NCBI RefSeq assembly: GCF_028596125.1
Contig: NZ_CP117229.1
Span: 294,001 to 358,000 of the forward strand
DNA: 64,000 nucleotides
Direction: 5' to 3'
Source: Listeria innocua
Lineage (GTDB): Bacteria; Bacillota; Bacilli; Lactobacillales; Listeriaceae
This document shows, in pieces, positions 45,695 to 53,931 of the stretch; position 1 is the first letter of the stretch; each line of letters opens with the position of its first letter. Under the pieces are notes generated by a model. The model did no database searches, was not told where the DNA came from, and was given only the letters and a program-made list of their open reading frames with translations. The position numbers and the translations under genes were made by a program.

Positions 45695-46345
45695 TCAGAC
45701 CGCCTTTTTTAAATTTTCTAAAATGACATTCATTAACATCCAAGACGATTCAGAGCCAGGATCAAGATGACCGATTGCTCGTTCGCCAAGTCTTAGTGCG
45801 CGACCTTTCTTAGCAATAAGTGGGATAGTGGACTGAGCGCCAGCATGCATAGCATCTACAAATGCGGAAAAAGTTTCGATTGGATCTGCATTTGTATCTC
45901 GATTTTGAAGAACTTCCACGCCAGGCAAGAAGGCGTCCATCATCGTTTTATCACCAAGTTCGGCTTTTCCGCGATGTTGAACCGCAGCGGCCCCATTTAT
46001 AATCATGCCGCAAAGCTCGTCGAAGTTAACCTCCGTTTTCCCAGGAACATCAGCGCCACATTTCATAAAGAAACTGCCATAAAGCGGGCCAGATGCGCCG
46101 CCAACTTTTCCAAGGAGAATCATTCCGGATTTTTTAAGCAAGGTTGCAATATCGGGAGAAACAGTGAGTAATTCGTCTAATTGTTTGTTCACTTCACGGA
46201 AGCCTATGCTGAGATTGATTCCGTGGTCGCCGTCTCCAATATCCGAGTCCAGTCCGGTTAAGTAATCACGTTCTTTTTCAATTAGCGCTCCCATGTCCTG
46301 TAAAACGTGGCCGAAAAAAGCGCTATCCATAACTAATTCGCTCAT
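45695..46345 (-). CDS. dhaL: DhaL, ADP-binding subunit of the PEP-dependent dihydroxyacetone kinase
   Basis: A 216-residue all-helical subunit that carries bound ADP and transfers phosphate from DhaM to dihydroxyacetone held by DhaK. The magnesium/phosphate-binding motif SDIGDGDHGINL lies near residue 35, and KVGGASGPLYGSFF and the C-terminal HLDPGSESSWMLM are also conserved. A TGGAGGAA site precedes the start on the minus strand. It lies downstream of dhaK. Confidence 0.95.
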   Translation of the reverse strand: MSELVMDSAFFGHVLQDMGALIEKERDYLTGLDSDIGDGDHGINLSIGFREVNKQLDELLTVSPDIATLLKKSGMILLGKVGGASGPLYGSFFMKCGADVPGKTEVNFDELCGMIINGAAAVQHRGKAELGDKTMMDAFLPGVEVLQNRDTNADPIETFSAFVDAMHAGAQSTIPLIAKKGRALRLGERAIGHLDPGSESSWMLMNVILENLKKAV

Positions 46346-46366
46346 TTTTATTCCTCCAGTAGTAAT

Positions 46367-47362
46367 TTAGTCCACTTTGAAATATGGTGTGTCGCACGGT
46401 GTATCTAAAAGATCTTTCAGTTCATCGTCTAAACGAACCAGTGTAATTGACATACCAATCATGTCCATCGAAGTCGCGTAGTTCCCAACAAGTGGGCTAT
46501 GAATGTGTACACCTTTTTCTTTCAAAATTTCATCCACGCGGCGATAACAAATATATTGGTCCATCACTGGTAAACCGCCAAGTCCATTGATAAGTACATG
46601 TACTTCTTCGCCAGCAGTTAATTTCATTTCTTCTATAAGATAGCCCATAATTTGATCGACTACTTTATCAGCTGGTTCGATGGAAGTACGTTTAATTCCT
46701 GGTTCACCGTGGATTCCCATACCAACTTCCATTTCGCCTTCTTTCATTTCGAAAATGGCTTTACCAGTTACAGGAAGGGTAGAAGAAGAAAGCGCAACGC
46801 CCATCGAGAACGTATTAGCATTTGCTTTTTCAGCAGCTTGTTTTACCGCATCTAGGTCAAGGCCTTTTGCTGCTGCAGATGCCGCTGCTTTAAATACAAT
46901 TAAGTCACCAGCCACACCACGACGATCTTCTACATTTTCAGCAGAGTAAATATCATCTGTTACAAGTACTGTTTCAACGCGAATACCGTCGTCCGCAGCC
47001 ATTTCAGCGCCCATATCAAAGTTCATCACATCGCCAGCATAATTTCCATACATATATAAACAACCTTTACCGCTATCAACAGCTTTTACTGCGTTATAAC
47101 AAGGTTCTGGAGAAGGGGAGGTATTAATATTTCCGACTACTGCCGCATCCGCGAAATCTTTTCCAACATAACCAAGGAAAAGTGGTTCATGACCAGAACC
47201 GCCACCAACGATAATCCGCACACGAGGTTCTTCGCTCATTTGTTTGCTTACGATTACTCGCTTATCATTTTCTGCAAAATCTACGTATTTCCCTTGTGCC
47301 GCAACATAACCAGCTAACATTTCTTCTACTGCTTCATACCCATCATTCACTAAACGTCTCAT
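46367..47362 (-). CDS. dhaK: DhaK, substrate-binding subunit of dihydroxyacetone kinase
   Basis: A 331-residue kinase subunit. The glycine-rich VGGGSGHEPLFLGYVG loop and the histidine in GMGIHGEPGI, which binds dihydroxyacetone covalently as a hemiaminal, are both present. It acts with DhaL and DhaM in a phosphoenolpyruvate-dependent kinase rather than an ATP-dependent one. The gene lies between a pair of small membrane protein genes and dhaL. It corresponds to DhaK-2 of the L. innocua gol operon. Confidence 0.95.
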   Translation of the reverse strand: MRRLVNDGYEAVEEMLAGYVAAQGKYVDFAENDKRVIVSKQMSEEPRVRIIVGGGSGHEPLFLGYVGKDFADAAVVGNINTSPSPEPCYNAVKAVDSGKGCLYMYGNYAGDVMNFDMGAEMAADDGIRVETVLVTDDIYSAENVEDRRGVAGDLIVFKAAASAAAKGLDLDAVKQAAEKANANTFSMGVALSSSTLPVTGKAIFEMKEGEMEVGMGIHGEPGIKRTSIEPADKVVDQIMGYLIEEMKLTAGEEVHVLINGLGGLPVMDQYICYRRVDEILKEKGVHIHSPLVGNYATSMDMIGMSITLVRLDDELKDLLDTPCDTPYFKVD

Positions 47363-47383
47363 TTTTCTTCCTCCTTCATATTT

Positions 47384-47725
47384 TTATAAGAATAGTGATA
47401 GTAAAAATCCGCCAAGCACGCCGCCAACTACAGCTGCTGCCAAATTGACTACCGATTTAGAAAATTTACCGCCTGTTAAAAGGGAAGCTGTGAATACACC
47501 AATACCAGCTGCAACCGCCATATCTACCCAAACTGTTCCAGATTGATAGATCATTGATTTTGGAATACCATGATTAATTGTCCAAACTGTACCAACGATA
47601 AATGCTGCTGCCATCCAACCTCCGATAGCACCCCATTCATCAACCATTTTCCCCCACATCATTCGAATAGCAAAAGGGAATAAAAAGCCACCTGCAATCG
47701 TTGCTAATGCAATACCAATGCTCAT
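47384..47725 (-). CDS. Small membrane protein of the gol operon (Lin0368-like family), member 1
   Basis: A 113-residue protein with about four hydrophobic segments (residues 4-22, 35-52, 68-84 and 90-112). The middle motif EWGAIGGWMAAAFIVGTVWTINHG followed by VDMAVAAGIG recurs in the neighbouring gene at 47741 as YGIFGGYLAAFIIIGPMWFMNHH and VDMAVGIGI, so the two are paralogues. Their place between dhaM and dhaK suggests a two-subunit channel or transporter for glycerol or dihydroxyacetone; no direct evidence is visible. Confidence 0.82.
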   Translation of the reverse strand: MSIGIALATIAGGFLFPFAIRMMWGKMVDEWGAIGGWMAAAFIVGTVWTINHGIPKSMIYQSGTVWVDMAVAAGIGVFTASLLTGGKFSKSVVNLAAAVVGGVLGGFLLSLFL

Positions 47726-47740
47726 TATTTACACTCCTTT

Positions 47741-48172
47741 TTAGACTAATTGATTTTCGTTTAAACGCTCTTCTTCTTTAATATTCATGCCAGGTTCTGT
47801 TTTTTCTTGTTTTGCTTCATGTTTTCTTGCCATATCTTTTTCAATTGCTGCTGCTACGATTCCAGCTAAAACGGCTCCAATCGCAACAAGACCAATCGTT
47901 GGAAGCGAACTTACTAACTCGCCACCACCACGCATAAAGACATCACGCATAATTCCGCAAATCCCAATTCCGACAGCCATATCAACGAACGCTGCATCTT
48001 CATCATTTTCGATTAAACCAACATGGTGATTCATAAACCACATTGGCCCAATAATAATGAACGCTGCCAGATAACCTCCAAAAATACCATAATTCTCGGC
48101 AAGTGGAGTCCAAACACTCATAACAATCATACCTGCGATACAAAAACCAATCATTCCTCTAAAGAATTTCAT
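47741..48172 (-). CDS. Small membrane protein of the gol operon (Lin0368-like family), member 2
   Basis: A 143-residue paralogue of the downstream gene, with about four membrane segments in the first 110 residues. It has an extra charged cytoplasmic tail (EKDMARKHEAKQEKTEPGMNIKEEERLNE). It is separated from dhaM by 84 bases holding an AT-rich inverted repeat, a larger gap than elsewhere in the operon. Function as a transporter subunit is inferred from operon position and pairing only. Confidence 0.82.
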   Translation of the reverse strand: MKFFRGMIGFCIAGMIVMSVWTPLAENYGIFGGYLAAFIIIGPMWFMNHHVGLIENDEDAAFVDMAVGIGICGIMRDVFMRGGGELVSSLPTIGLVAIGAVLAGIVAAAIEKDMARKHEAKQEKTEPGMNIKEEERLNENQLV

Positions 48173-48201
48173 AATAAACTCCTTTCGAAAATAGTATTGT
48201 C

Positions 48202-48221
48202 ATGTAAAAATTAATTTACAT
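48202..48221. repeat. AT-rich inverted repeat between dhaM and the membrane protein pair
   Basis: ATGTAAA (48202-48208) and TTTACAT (48215-48221) form a perfect dyad in the 84-base gap. It could be a weak processing hairpin or a protein-binding site. Confidence 0.45.
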
Positions 48222-48256
48222 TGTTCCCAGTTACAAAATTGCGTTTTATTACTTTT

Positions 48257-48634
48257 TTAGTGCACGTTTGTGAGTTCTTGTAGGATAGCTTCTTTGGATG
48301 GATTAACGAGAGATTGAACAGCAGCAGTAAATGCGCCTTCAACTAATGGGGCATCAATTATCGTTGTTTTTTCTAGAAGTTCAGTATCTAATAATTCAAG
48401 TGCTGTTTCGGCACTTAAGATAGCGCTTCCAATATCGCAAAAAATATAAATATGTTCAGAATTAGTGCAAGTCGCGATATTATCGGCTATCATGAGTGCA
48501 TTTGTGCCAAGGCGCCCATCGCCAGTTCCGCCAGAAGAAATAATATGTACTGTATCTCCAACCATTTCAACAATCATTTCCTGGAGGCCTTCTGTGATTT
48601 TTTGACTGTGAGATACTAAAACAATACTTATCAT
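48257..48634 (-). CDS. dhaM: DhaM EIIA-like phosphotransferase subunit
   Basis: A 125-residue EIIA-mannose-like protein. SIVLVSHSQKITEGLQEMI carries the phosphorylatable histidine (His9), and ISSGGTGDGRLGTNA and FCDIGSAILSAETALE are typical of DhaM. It accepts phosphate from HPr and passes it to the ADP of DhaL. It is the short type without fused HPr or EI domains. As first gene it probably follows the operon promoter, opposite to the divergent golR. Confidence 0.94.
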   Translation of the reverse strand: MISIVLVSHSQKITEGLQEMIVEMVGDTVHIISSGGTGDGRLGTNALMIADNIATCTNSEHIYIFCDIGSAILSAETALELLDTELLEKTTIIDAPLVEGAFTAAVQSLVNPSKEAILQELTNVH

Positions 48635-48658
48635 TTGGTTGCTCCTTTCTGTTTTTAA

Positions 48659-48760
48659 TTGTGTTTAGTTGCTATTTAAATCCTAACATACTTGTTTTTT
48701 ATTGTAAAGTGTTATCTTTTGTTGTGTTTTATAAAATATATTTGTGTTTTGTTATTTTTT
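48659..48760. promoter_or_regulatory. Candidate GolR operator region with TTGTGTTT direct repeats
   Basis: The golR-dhaM intergenic region holds three TTGTGTTT repeats at about 48659, 48722 and 48742, the last two 20 bases apart. DeoR-family repressors often bind such short direct repeats. TAATAT near 48766 could be the golR -10 box. Confidence 0.45.
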
Positions 48761-48816
48761 TGGGTAATATGTATATACATAAAGAAATCATTGATAGGTA
48801 AAAGGAGGGCGAGCAG

Positions 48817-49581
48817 ATGTTTCCATTTGAAAGACAAAACAAAATTATTCATCTACTAGACCAAAATAACAAAATAACTGTACCAGAATTAAGTCGTATC
48901 TTGGATGTCTCGATTAGCACCATCCGAAATGATTTATCTGCGTTAGAAGAAAGCGGGATGATAAAAAAAGTACACGGGGGTGCGGTACTTTTAAAAAGCG
49001 AAGAGAAATTTACTAATTTTAATGACCGAATTATTCGCAACATCGAAGAAAAAGAAGCGATTGCGAAAGAAGCGGCGACTTTAGTAAAAAACAACCAAAC
49101 GATTATCCTTGACGCCAGTTCAACGGCGCTTGCACTAGCAAAAGAATTACATGGTTTTTCAAGACTGACTGTGATTACAAGCGGTCTTTATACGGCGATC
49201 GAACTAAAAGACAACCCGAATATTAGCGTCATTTTAACTGGCGGGATTGTAACAACGAACTCTTTCACACTGGAAGGGATTCTTGGCGCAAATTTAATCG
49301 AAAATATCCACGCTGATTTATGTTTTATGTCAGCTAAAGGTTTTACAATGGAGGAAGGCTTAACAGATTTCAACATTTATGAAACCGAACTAAAACGACT
49401 TCTTGCAAAAAGAACCAATAAACTGGTTGCGCTTCTAGATCATACAAAAATGGGAGTAATCTCCACCGCAAGCATTACAACAGCAGAAAACATCGATTTA
49501 CTAATTACGGATAACAAGATAAATAAAGCATTATATAAAAAATTCCAAGATGCGGGACTTCCGGTCAAAATTGCGGAATAA
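48817..49581 (+). CDS. golR: GolR, DeoR-family repressor of the gol operon
   Basis: A 254-residue DeoR-type regulator with an N-terminal helix-turn-helix (ITVPELSRILDVSISTIRNDLSALEESGMIKKVHGGA, residues 18-55) and a C-terminal sugar-phosphate-sensing domain (ILDASSTALALAK, VITSGLYTAIEL, ILTGGIV). It is divergent from the gol operon. In L. innocua golR was reported as a repressor whose loss raises golD expression. AAAAGGAGGG lies before its ATG and a terminator follows. Confidence 0.93.
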   Translation: MFPFERQNKIIHLLDQNNKITVPELSRILDVSISTIRNDLSALEESGMIKKVHGGAVLLKSEEKFTNFNDRIIRNIEEKEAIAKEAATLVKNNQTIILDASSTALALAKELHGFSRLTVITSGLYTAIELKDNPNISVILTGGIVTTNSFTLEGILGANLIENIHADLCFMSAKGFTMEEGLTDFNIYETELKRLLAKRTNKLVALLDHTKMGVISTASITTAENIDLLITDNKINKALYKKFQDAGLPVKIAE

Positions 49582-49595
49582 AATAGAGATTGAAA

Positions 49596-49630
49596 CTCTT
49601 TGGGCGACAATTGGTTCAAAGAGATTTTTT
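49596..49630 (+). terminator. Terminator after golR
   Basis: CTCTTTG (49596-49602) pairs with CAAAGAG (49617-49623), followed by seven T residues. Confidence 0.75.
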
Positions 49631-49646
49631 TGATAGGAGATTGAAA

Positions 49647-50057
49647 ATGGATTATATTATTACAACTGATTTACCAAATGCGGAGGAATTTGTTAAACTT
49701 CGAGTGGATGCTGGTCTTAGTTTTCGATCTATTGAAGTATCACGTCAGGCTCTGTTGAAGAGTGTGTATTTTGTGGGGCTACGTTCGAAGGAAGACGATA
49801 CGCTTATTGGAATGGGGCGGCTCGTTGGTGATGGAATTATGTTTATCGTTTCTGATATAGCAGTACTTCCGGAATTTCAAGGTAAGGGTTATGGAAAACT
49901 AATTATGACCCATATTAAAAATTACATTGATTCGAATTTAGATAAAACTGCTTGTGTTACATTACTTGCCGATGTACCAGCAGATCGTTTATACAAACAA
50001 TTTGGCTTTCGGGAGTCAGCACCAGCTTCAATCGGAATGATTTACCAAATGAAATGA
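49647..50057 (+). CDS. GNAT-family N-acetyltransferase
   Basis: A 136-residue acetyltransferase of the GNAT fold. The acetyl-CoA-binding motif A reads SDIAVLPEFQGKGYGKLIMTHIKNYI, with the Q-G-K-G-Y-G core, and the C-terminal RLYKQFGFRES motif B is typical. The start at 49647 follows TAGGAGA; the frame extends to 49590 but that part is the golR terminator. The acceptor substrate is unknown. It ends at a strong terminator before the internalin-like gene. Confidence 0.87.
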   Translation: MDYIITTDLPNAEEFVKLRVDAGLSFRSIEVSRQALLKSVYFVGLRSKEDDTLIGMGRLVGDGIMFIVSDIAVLPEFQGKGYGKLIMTHIKNYIDSNLDKTACVTLLADVPADRLYKQFGFRESAPASIGMIYQMK

Positions 50058-50092
50058 AAACAGCTTGAGGGTGTCCTCGAGCTGTTTTTTTA
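50057..50092 (+). terminator. Terminator after the acetyltransferase gene
   Basis: AAAACAGCTTGAGG (50057-50070) pairs with CCTCGAGCTGTTTT (50075-50088) and is followed by T residues. Confidence 0.9.
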
Positions 50093-50155
50093 TGTTTCTG
50101 CTGATAAGAAAATGGGAACTAGATACTATTAAACTTTTTTGTCAGGGGGAGCAAG

Positions 50156-52126
50156 ATGAAATCTAAAGGGAGACTGTTTTTGTACGTTGTTTTGGCGTTG
50201 TCGATTGTTATTGGAACGAATGTATTTATAAAAATAGACGCATACGCAGCCGCTGCACCGCCAGCTGCAATCAACCAGATTTTTCCAGATGATGCTTTAG
50301 CGAAAGAAATTCAAAATGCACTCGGAAAGTCTAGTACAGCAGAGGTTGTCACACAAACAGATTTAGATACTATTAATTCATTAACCCTTACATCTAAAGG
50401 AATCAGCTCCATAGAAGGCATGAACTACTTGACCAATTTAGGAACTTTAATTTTATCAAGTAATCAAGTAAGCGATATTTCGCCACTGAAGGGATTAACT
50501 AATTTGACCATGCTTCAGCTAAGTGGAAATCCGATTAGCGACATTAGCGCACTTAGTAACTTAAAAAACTTACAAGCTCTAGATATTAACGACGCGCAAA
50601 TCACTGACATCACGCCACTGAGCGGTTTAACAAATCTAAAGGGTTTAGGCTTATATAATAATCAATTGGATAACCTTAGTGGAGTAAACAATTTACAACA
50701 ACTCCGCTCCTTAAATGTTAGTAATAATAAGCTTACAAACCTAGATGAGCTACAAGCGCTAAGCAATTTAGGCGTTCTATATGCAAATGGAAACCAAATT
50801 AACAATCTTCAGGGGCTAAGTACTTTAAAAAATCTGTTCTTGCTTGATTTATCAACGAACCAAATTGTGGATACTACTCCACTCGCCGGCTTAACCAATG
50901 TACAAACATTATACTTATCAAACAATCAAATTAGTGATGTAACTGGTCTTTCGAGTTTAATAAATTTAGATTGGCTCGATATAAGTCAAAATAAAATTAG
51001 TAATATTAGACCTTTAAACAGTTTAACAAAGCTAACAATTATTCAAATGACCAATCAATTAATCGTAAACGAACCAATAAGTTTCGAAAGCACCATAACT
51101 ATTCCTAATTTAATAAAAAACATTGCGGAACAAACGATTGATCCAGATACGATTAGCGATAGCGGTGTGTATGCGAATGGATCAGTTACGTGGAATTTAC
51201 CTACTTATATTCCAAAAGTCAGCTATACTTTTATTGAACGTGATACGGTTGGGAATGCAACTGGTAATTTCAGTGGGACTGTAGAACAACCGTTAGTGCA
51301 ATATTTTAAAGCGACTTTCAATATTGACGAGCAAGAAACAACGGAAAATGTCGAAACAGGGACACTTTTACAAGAACCACCAACCCCAGTCAAAGAGGGT
51401 TATACATTTAACGGGTGGTATGATGCTGAAACAGGTGGAACAAAATGGGATTTTACAGTCGATACGATGCCGGCAAATGATATAACCTTGTATGCCCAGT
51501 TTAGTATTAATAGTTATACCGCGACTTTTGATGCAGATGGCGTCATTTCTACTCAAACGGTAGACTATCAAGGTTTACTGGAAGAACCACCAGCGCCAAC
51601 TAAAGAGGGTTATACATTTAAAGGTTGGTATGATGCCAAATCTGGTGGAACAAAATGGGACTTCACAAACAATCAAATGCCGGCGAAAGATATAACCTTG
51701 TATGCCCAGTTTAGTATTAATAGTTATACCGCAACTCTTGATGTAGATGGCGTTATTTCTACTCAAACGGTAGATTATCAAGGTTTACTAGAAGAGCCAC
51801 CAGCACCAACTAAGGATGGTTATACATTTAAAGGTTGGTATGATGCCAAATCTGGCGGAACAAAATGGGATTTCGCAAACAATCAAATGCCAGCGAAAGA
51901 CATAATCTTGTATGCCCAGTTTAGTAAAGATGCAGCTTCTAGTGGGGACGGTGGAGGAACCGATGAAGGCGGAGGCAACTCTGAAAATAGTACAGATGGA
52001 ACTACTAATACGGATACTATAAACCACATCGTACTACCAGCAACAGGAGATCATCGTGTACTTTTTCCAATTTTTATTGGGACATTTCTTACGGGTTTAG
52101 CACTCTTTACACTTAGAAGAAAATAA
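50156..52126 (+). CDS. Internalin-like LPXTG surface protein with LRR and Flg_new repeats
   Basis: A 656-residue protein. A signal peptide ([21 protein letters not shown], cleavage near AYA) leads to the internalin cap ([22 protein letters not shown]). About nine 22-residue leucine-rich repeats of the LTNLxxLxLSxNQIxDISPL type follow (about residues 70-295), then the internalin inter-repeat domain. Three Listeria-Bacteroides (Flg_new/InlB B-type) repeats of 70 residues (about 385-590) precede a Gly/Ser stalk and the LPATGD sorting signal with a C-terminal helix and RRK. It is flanked by terminators and core genes on both sides, suggesting an insertion cassette. Confidence 0.93.
   Translation: MKSKGRLFLYVVLALSIVIGTNVFIKIDAYAAAAPPAAINQIFPDDALAKEIQNALGKSSTAEVVTQTDLDTINSLTLTSKGISSIEGMNYLTNLGTLILSSNQVSDISPLKGLTNLTMLQLSGNPISDISALSNLKNLQALDINDAQITDITPLSGLTNLKGLGLYNNQLDNLSGVNNLQQLRSLNVSNNKLTNLDELQALSNLGVLYANGNQINNLQGLSTLKNLFLLDLSTNQIVDTTPLAGLTNVQTLYLSNNQISDVTGLSSLINLDWLDISQNKISNIRPLNSLTKLTIIQMTNQLIVNEPISFESTITIPNLIKNIAEQTIDPDTISDSGVYANGSVTWNLPTYIPKVSYTFIERDTVGNATGNFSGTVEQPLVQYFKATFNIDEQETTENVETGTLLQEPPTPVKEGYTFNGWYDAETGGTKWDFTVDTMPANDITLYAQFSINSYTATFDADGVISTQTVDYQGLLEEPPAPTKEGYTFKGWYDAKSGGTKWDFTNNQMPAKDITLYAQFSINSYTATLDVDGVISTQTVDYQGLLEEPPAPTKDGYTFKGWYDAKSGGTKWDFANNQMPAKDIILYAQFSKDAASSGDGGGTDEGGGNSENSTDGTTNTDTINHIVLPATGDHRVLFPIFIGTFLTGLALFTLRRK
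51491..51910 (+). repeat. 210-base tandem repeats encoding Flg_new domains
   Basis: Two consecutive 210-base units (51491-51700 and 51701-51910) are nearly identical at the DNA level, each beginning TATGCCCAGTTTAGTATTAA. A more diverged unit precedes them. The high identity suggests a recent duplication and makes copy number prone to change. Confidence 0.85.
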
Positions 52127-52130
52127 ATGA

Positions 52131-52161
52131 AAAAGCAGCTGCATGACGCAGCTGCTTTTTT
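52131..52161. terminator. Bidirectional terminator
   Basis: AAAAGCAGCTGC (52131-52142) and GCAGCTGCTTTTTT (52148-52161) form a perfect stem between convergent genes. Confidence 0.92.
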
Positions 52162-52166
52162 GAAAC

Positions 52167-53693
52167 TTATTTTTTCAATTCTCGTTCCATCTGCAAACGT
52201 TGTACTTTCATTGTTGCAGTGCGCGGAATCTCATCATATTTCATCACAATTGGCTCATTCATATGTGGTAGATCAGAAACTGCGTCCCACCATGCATCCC
52301 AGTTCATTTCTTTATCATCATGAACAGCGATAATTGGTTGCGGGCTGCCGTTTTCACCGCGGATAATAACGACTTCATCGAGGAAAGTAAGCGTATCAAG
52401 CAGTTTATCTTCAATCGCAAGTGTGCTATCGATCGTTTCGACTAAATCAACTTGACGATCTTGCAAGAATAAGCGGCCTTGCTCATCTTTCATACCGTAG
52501 TCACCGCTGTCCCACCAAGGTCCATACACATTTTCTTCAAAACGAGCTTCTTCTTTGTAATAAGTAAGGGCGCGACCTTTAGACAGCATTTGGATATTAC
52601 CGCTAACTCCGGGTGCAACTGGATTACCGTCTTGGTCCACAATCCGAACCTCGGTTAAACCTGGTACACCAATTCCCATATCACGCGCATTTAATGTTTC
52701 GATGGATTGCAGTGTATGGCCACGTAAAATCATTGGACCACATTCACTTTGCCCATAAATTTGTAAGAAAATTGGTTTTTTATATTCAGAAGTACGAAGG
52801 AAAACCGCCATTGTTTCTTTGTTAATCGCATCAAATGTAGAATGATAAAATTTAATGCTTTGGAAAACATCTGGTTTTTCACGAGCAAGGGAAGCCCATT
52901 GTACAAAATGGTTTGGATGGGTTTCAAGCACGTATGGTTTATATTCGCGTAGTACTTTTTCAATATTTGTTTTAGAAGGATTTGCGATTGGTAATAATGG
53001 GAAACCAAGTGACATCAAGGAAGAAACTCCAATATTAAAACGAGAATGAACAGGTGAAATATGGAAAGCCACAAGCCCTCTTGGTTTGATGAAATTAAGA
53101 ATACGTCTTTGGTATTTCGTTCTCCAGCCCATCGAATTAGCGGAGTGCGCAATTAATTTTGGCACGCCAGTTGTTCCAGATGTGTGGGTCATATAAGCAA
53201 TCATATCTTTTGGTAATTCCTCTTGCTCACAAGTATAGCCGTCTAATGGCGCTTTAAACAATTGTTCAGCATTGATCAATCTTGAGTCCGGCAAATTGTT
53301 TAACTGATGGCTTTTATCAGAAGTCTCAGAATCAAAAAGCAACCAGGGTTGATCAAGGCGATTAACAAAAATATCAATAGTGGATGCTGGAAGATGAGGC
53401 GAAACCATAATTGGCACAGCACCAATATAAGAAATCGCAACTGCTAAAATATAAGAATCAAATTTGGCAGATTTATAAACGATTACTTTTTCTTCCTTAC
53501 GCACACCGAATCTATGTAGATGAGCTGCTTTTTGGATGATAGCTTCTTCGCATTTTTTGTAGGTGGTGTGAAGACCTAATTCAGGAAAAGTAACAAGCTC
53601 TTCATCAAAATGGATTGGCATTTCTGGATAGCGTTCAGCAGATTTTTTGAAGTTGGTATAGAGATTAAGCGGTTCATACTTTTTTATCGTCAT
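52167..53693 (-). CDS. AMP-dependent acyl-CoA synthetase/ligase
   Basis: A 508-residue ANL-superfamily enzyme activating a carboxylic acid with ATP. It has the P-loop YMTHTSGTTGVPKLIAHS, the adenine-contact IYGQSECGP, the A7-type WWDSGDYG and the hinge LFLQDRQVD, and ends with the lysine in TATMKVQRLQM. The size is normal for medium or long acyl substrates; the acid cannot be told from sequence. It is transcribed alone on the minus strand, opposite to the fumarate reductase gene. Confidence 0.9.
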   Translation of the reverse strand: MTIKKYEPLNLYTNFKKSAERYPEMPIHFDEELVTFPELGLHTTYKKCEEAIIQKAAHLHRFGVRKEEKVIVYKSAKFDSYILAVAISYIGAVPIMVSPHLPASTIDIFVNRLDQPWLLFDSETSDKSHQLNNLPDSRLINAEQLFKAPLDGYTCEQEELPKDMIAYMTHTSGTTGVPKLIAHSANSMGWRTKYQRRILNFIKPRGLVAFHISPVHSRFNIGVSSLMSLGFPLLPIANPSKTNIEKVLREYKPYVLETHPNHFVQWASLAREKPDVFQSIKFYHSTFDAINKETMAVFLRTSEYKKPIFLQIYGQSECGPMILRGHTLQSIETLNARDMGIGVPGLTEVRIVDQDGNPVAPGVSGNIQMLSKGRALTYYKEEARFEENVYGPWWDSGDYGMKDEQGRLFLQDRQVDLVETIDSTLAIEDKLLDTLTFLDEVVIIRGENGSPQPIIAVHDDKEMNWDAWWDAVSDLPHMNEPIVMKYDEIPRTATMKVQRLQMERELKK

Positions 53694-53931
53694 ATGGCGA
53701 TGCTCCTTTAATATTTGATGTTGTTATTATATCACTTTGTCGAAATAATGAGGAGTGGTTACTAAAAACATTTTCGTCATTTTAAAAAAATCTGTAAATT
53801 GCTTGTTTTCTTAATTCAAGAAATCCTACAGATACCCTATAAAGAAATCTCAATTAATGATATAATATGTTAATATAATCACAAACTGTTTGGCAGAAGG
53901 AAAATTTTTAAAAAAAGTGGAGGTACAAAAA

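Noticed and set aside
51368-52027. Minus-strand ORFs across the Flg_new repeats
   Set aside because: They mirror the plus-strand repeat units and have no start signals.
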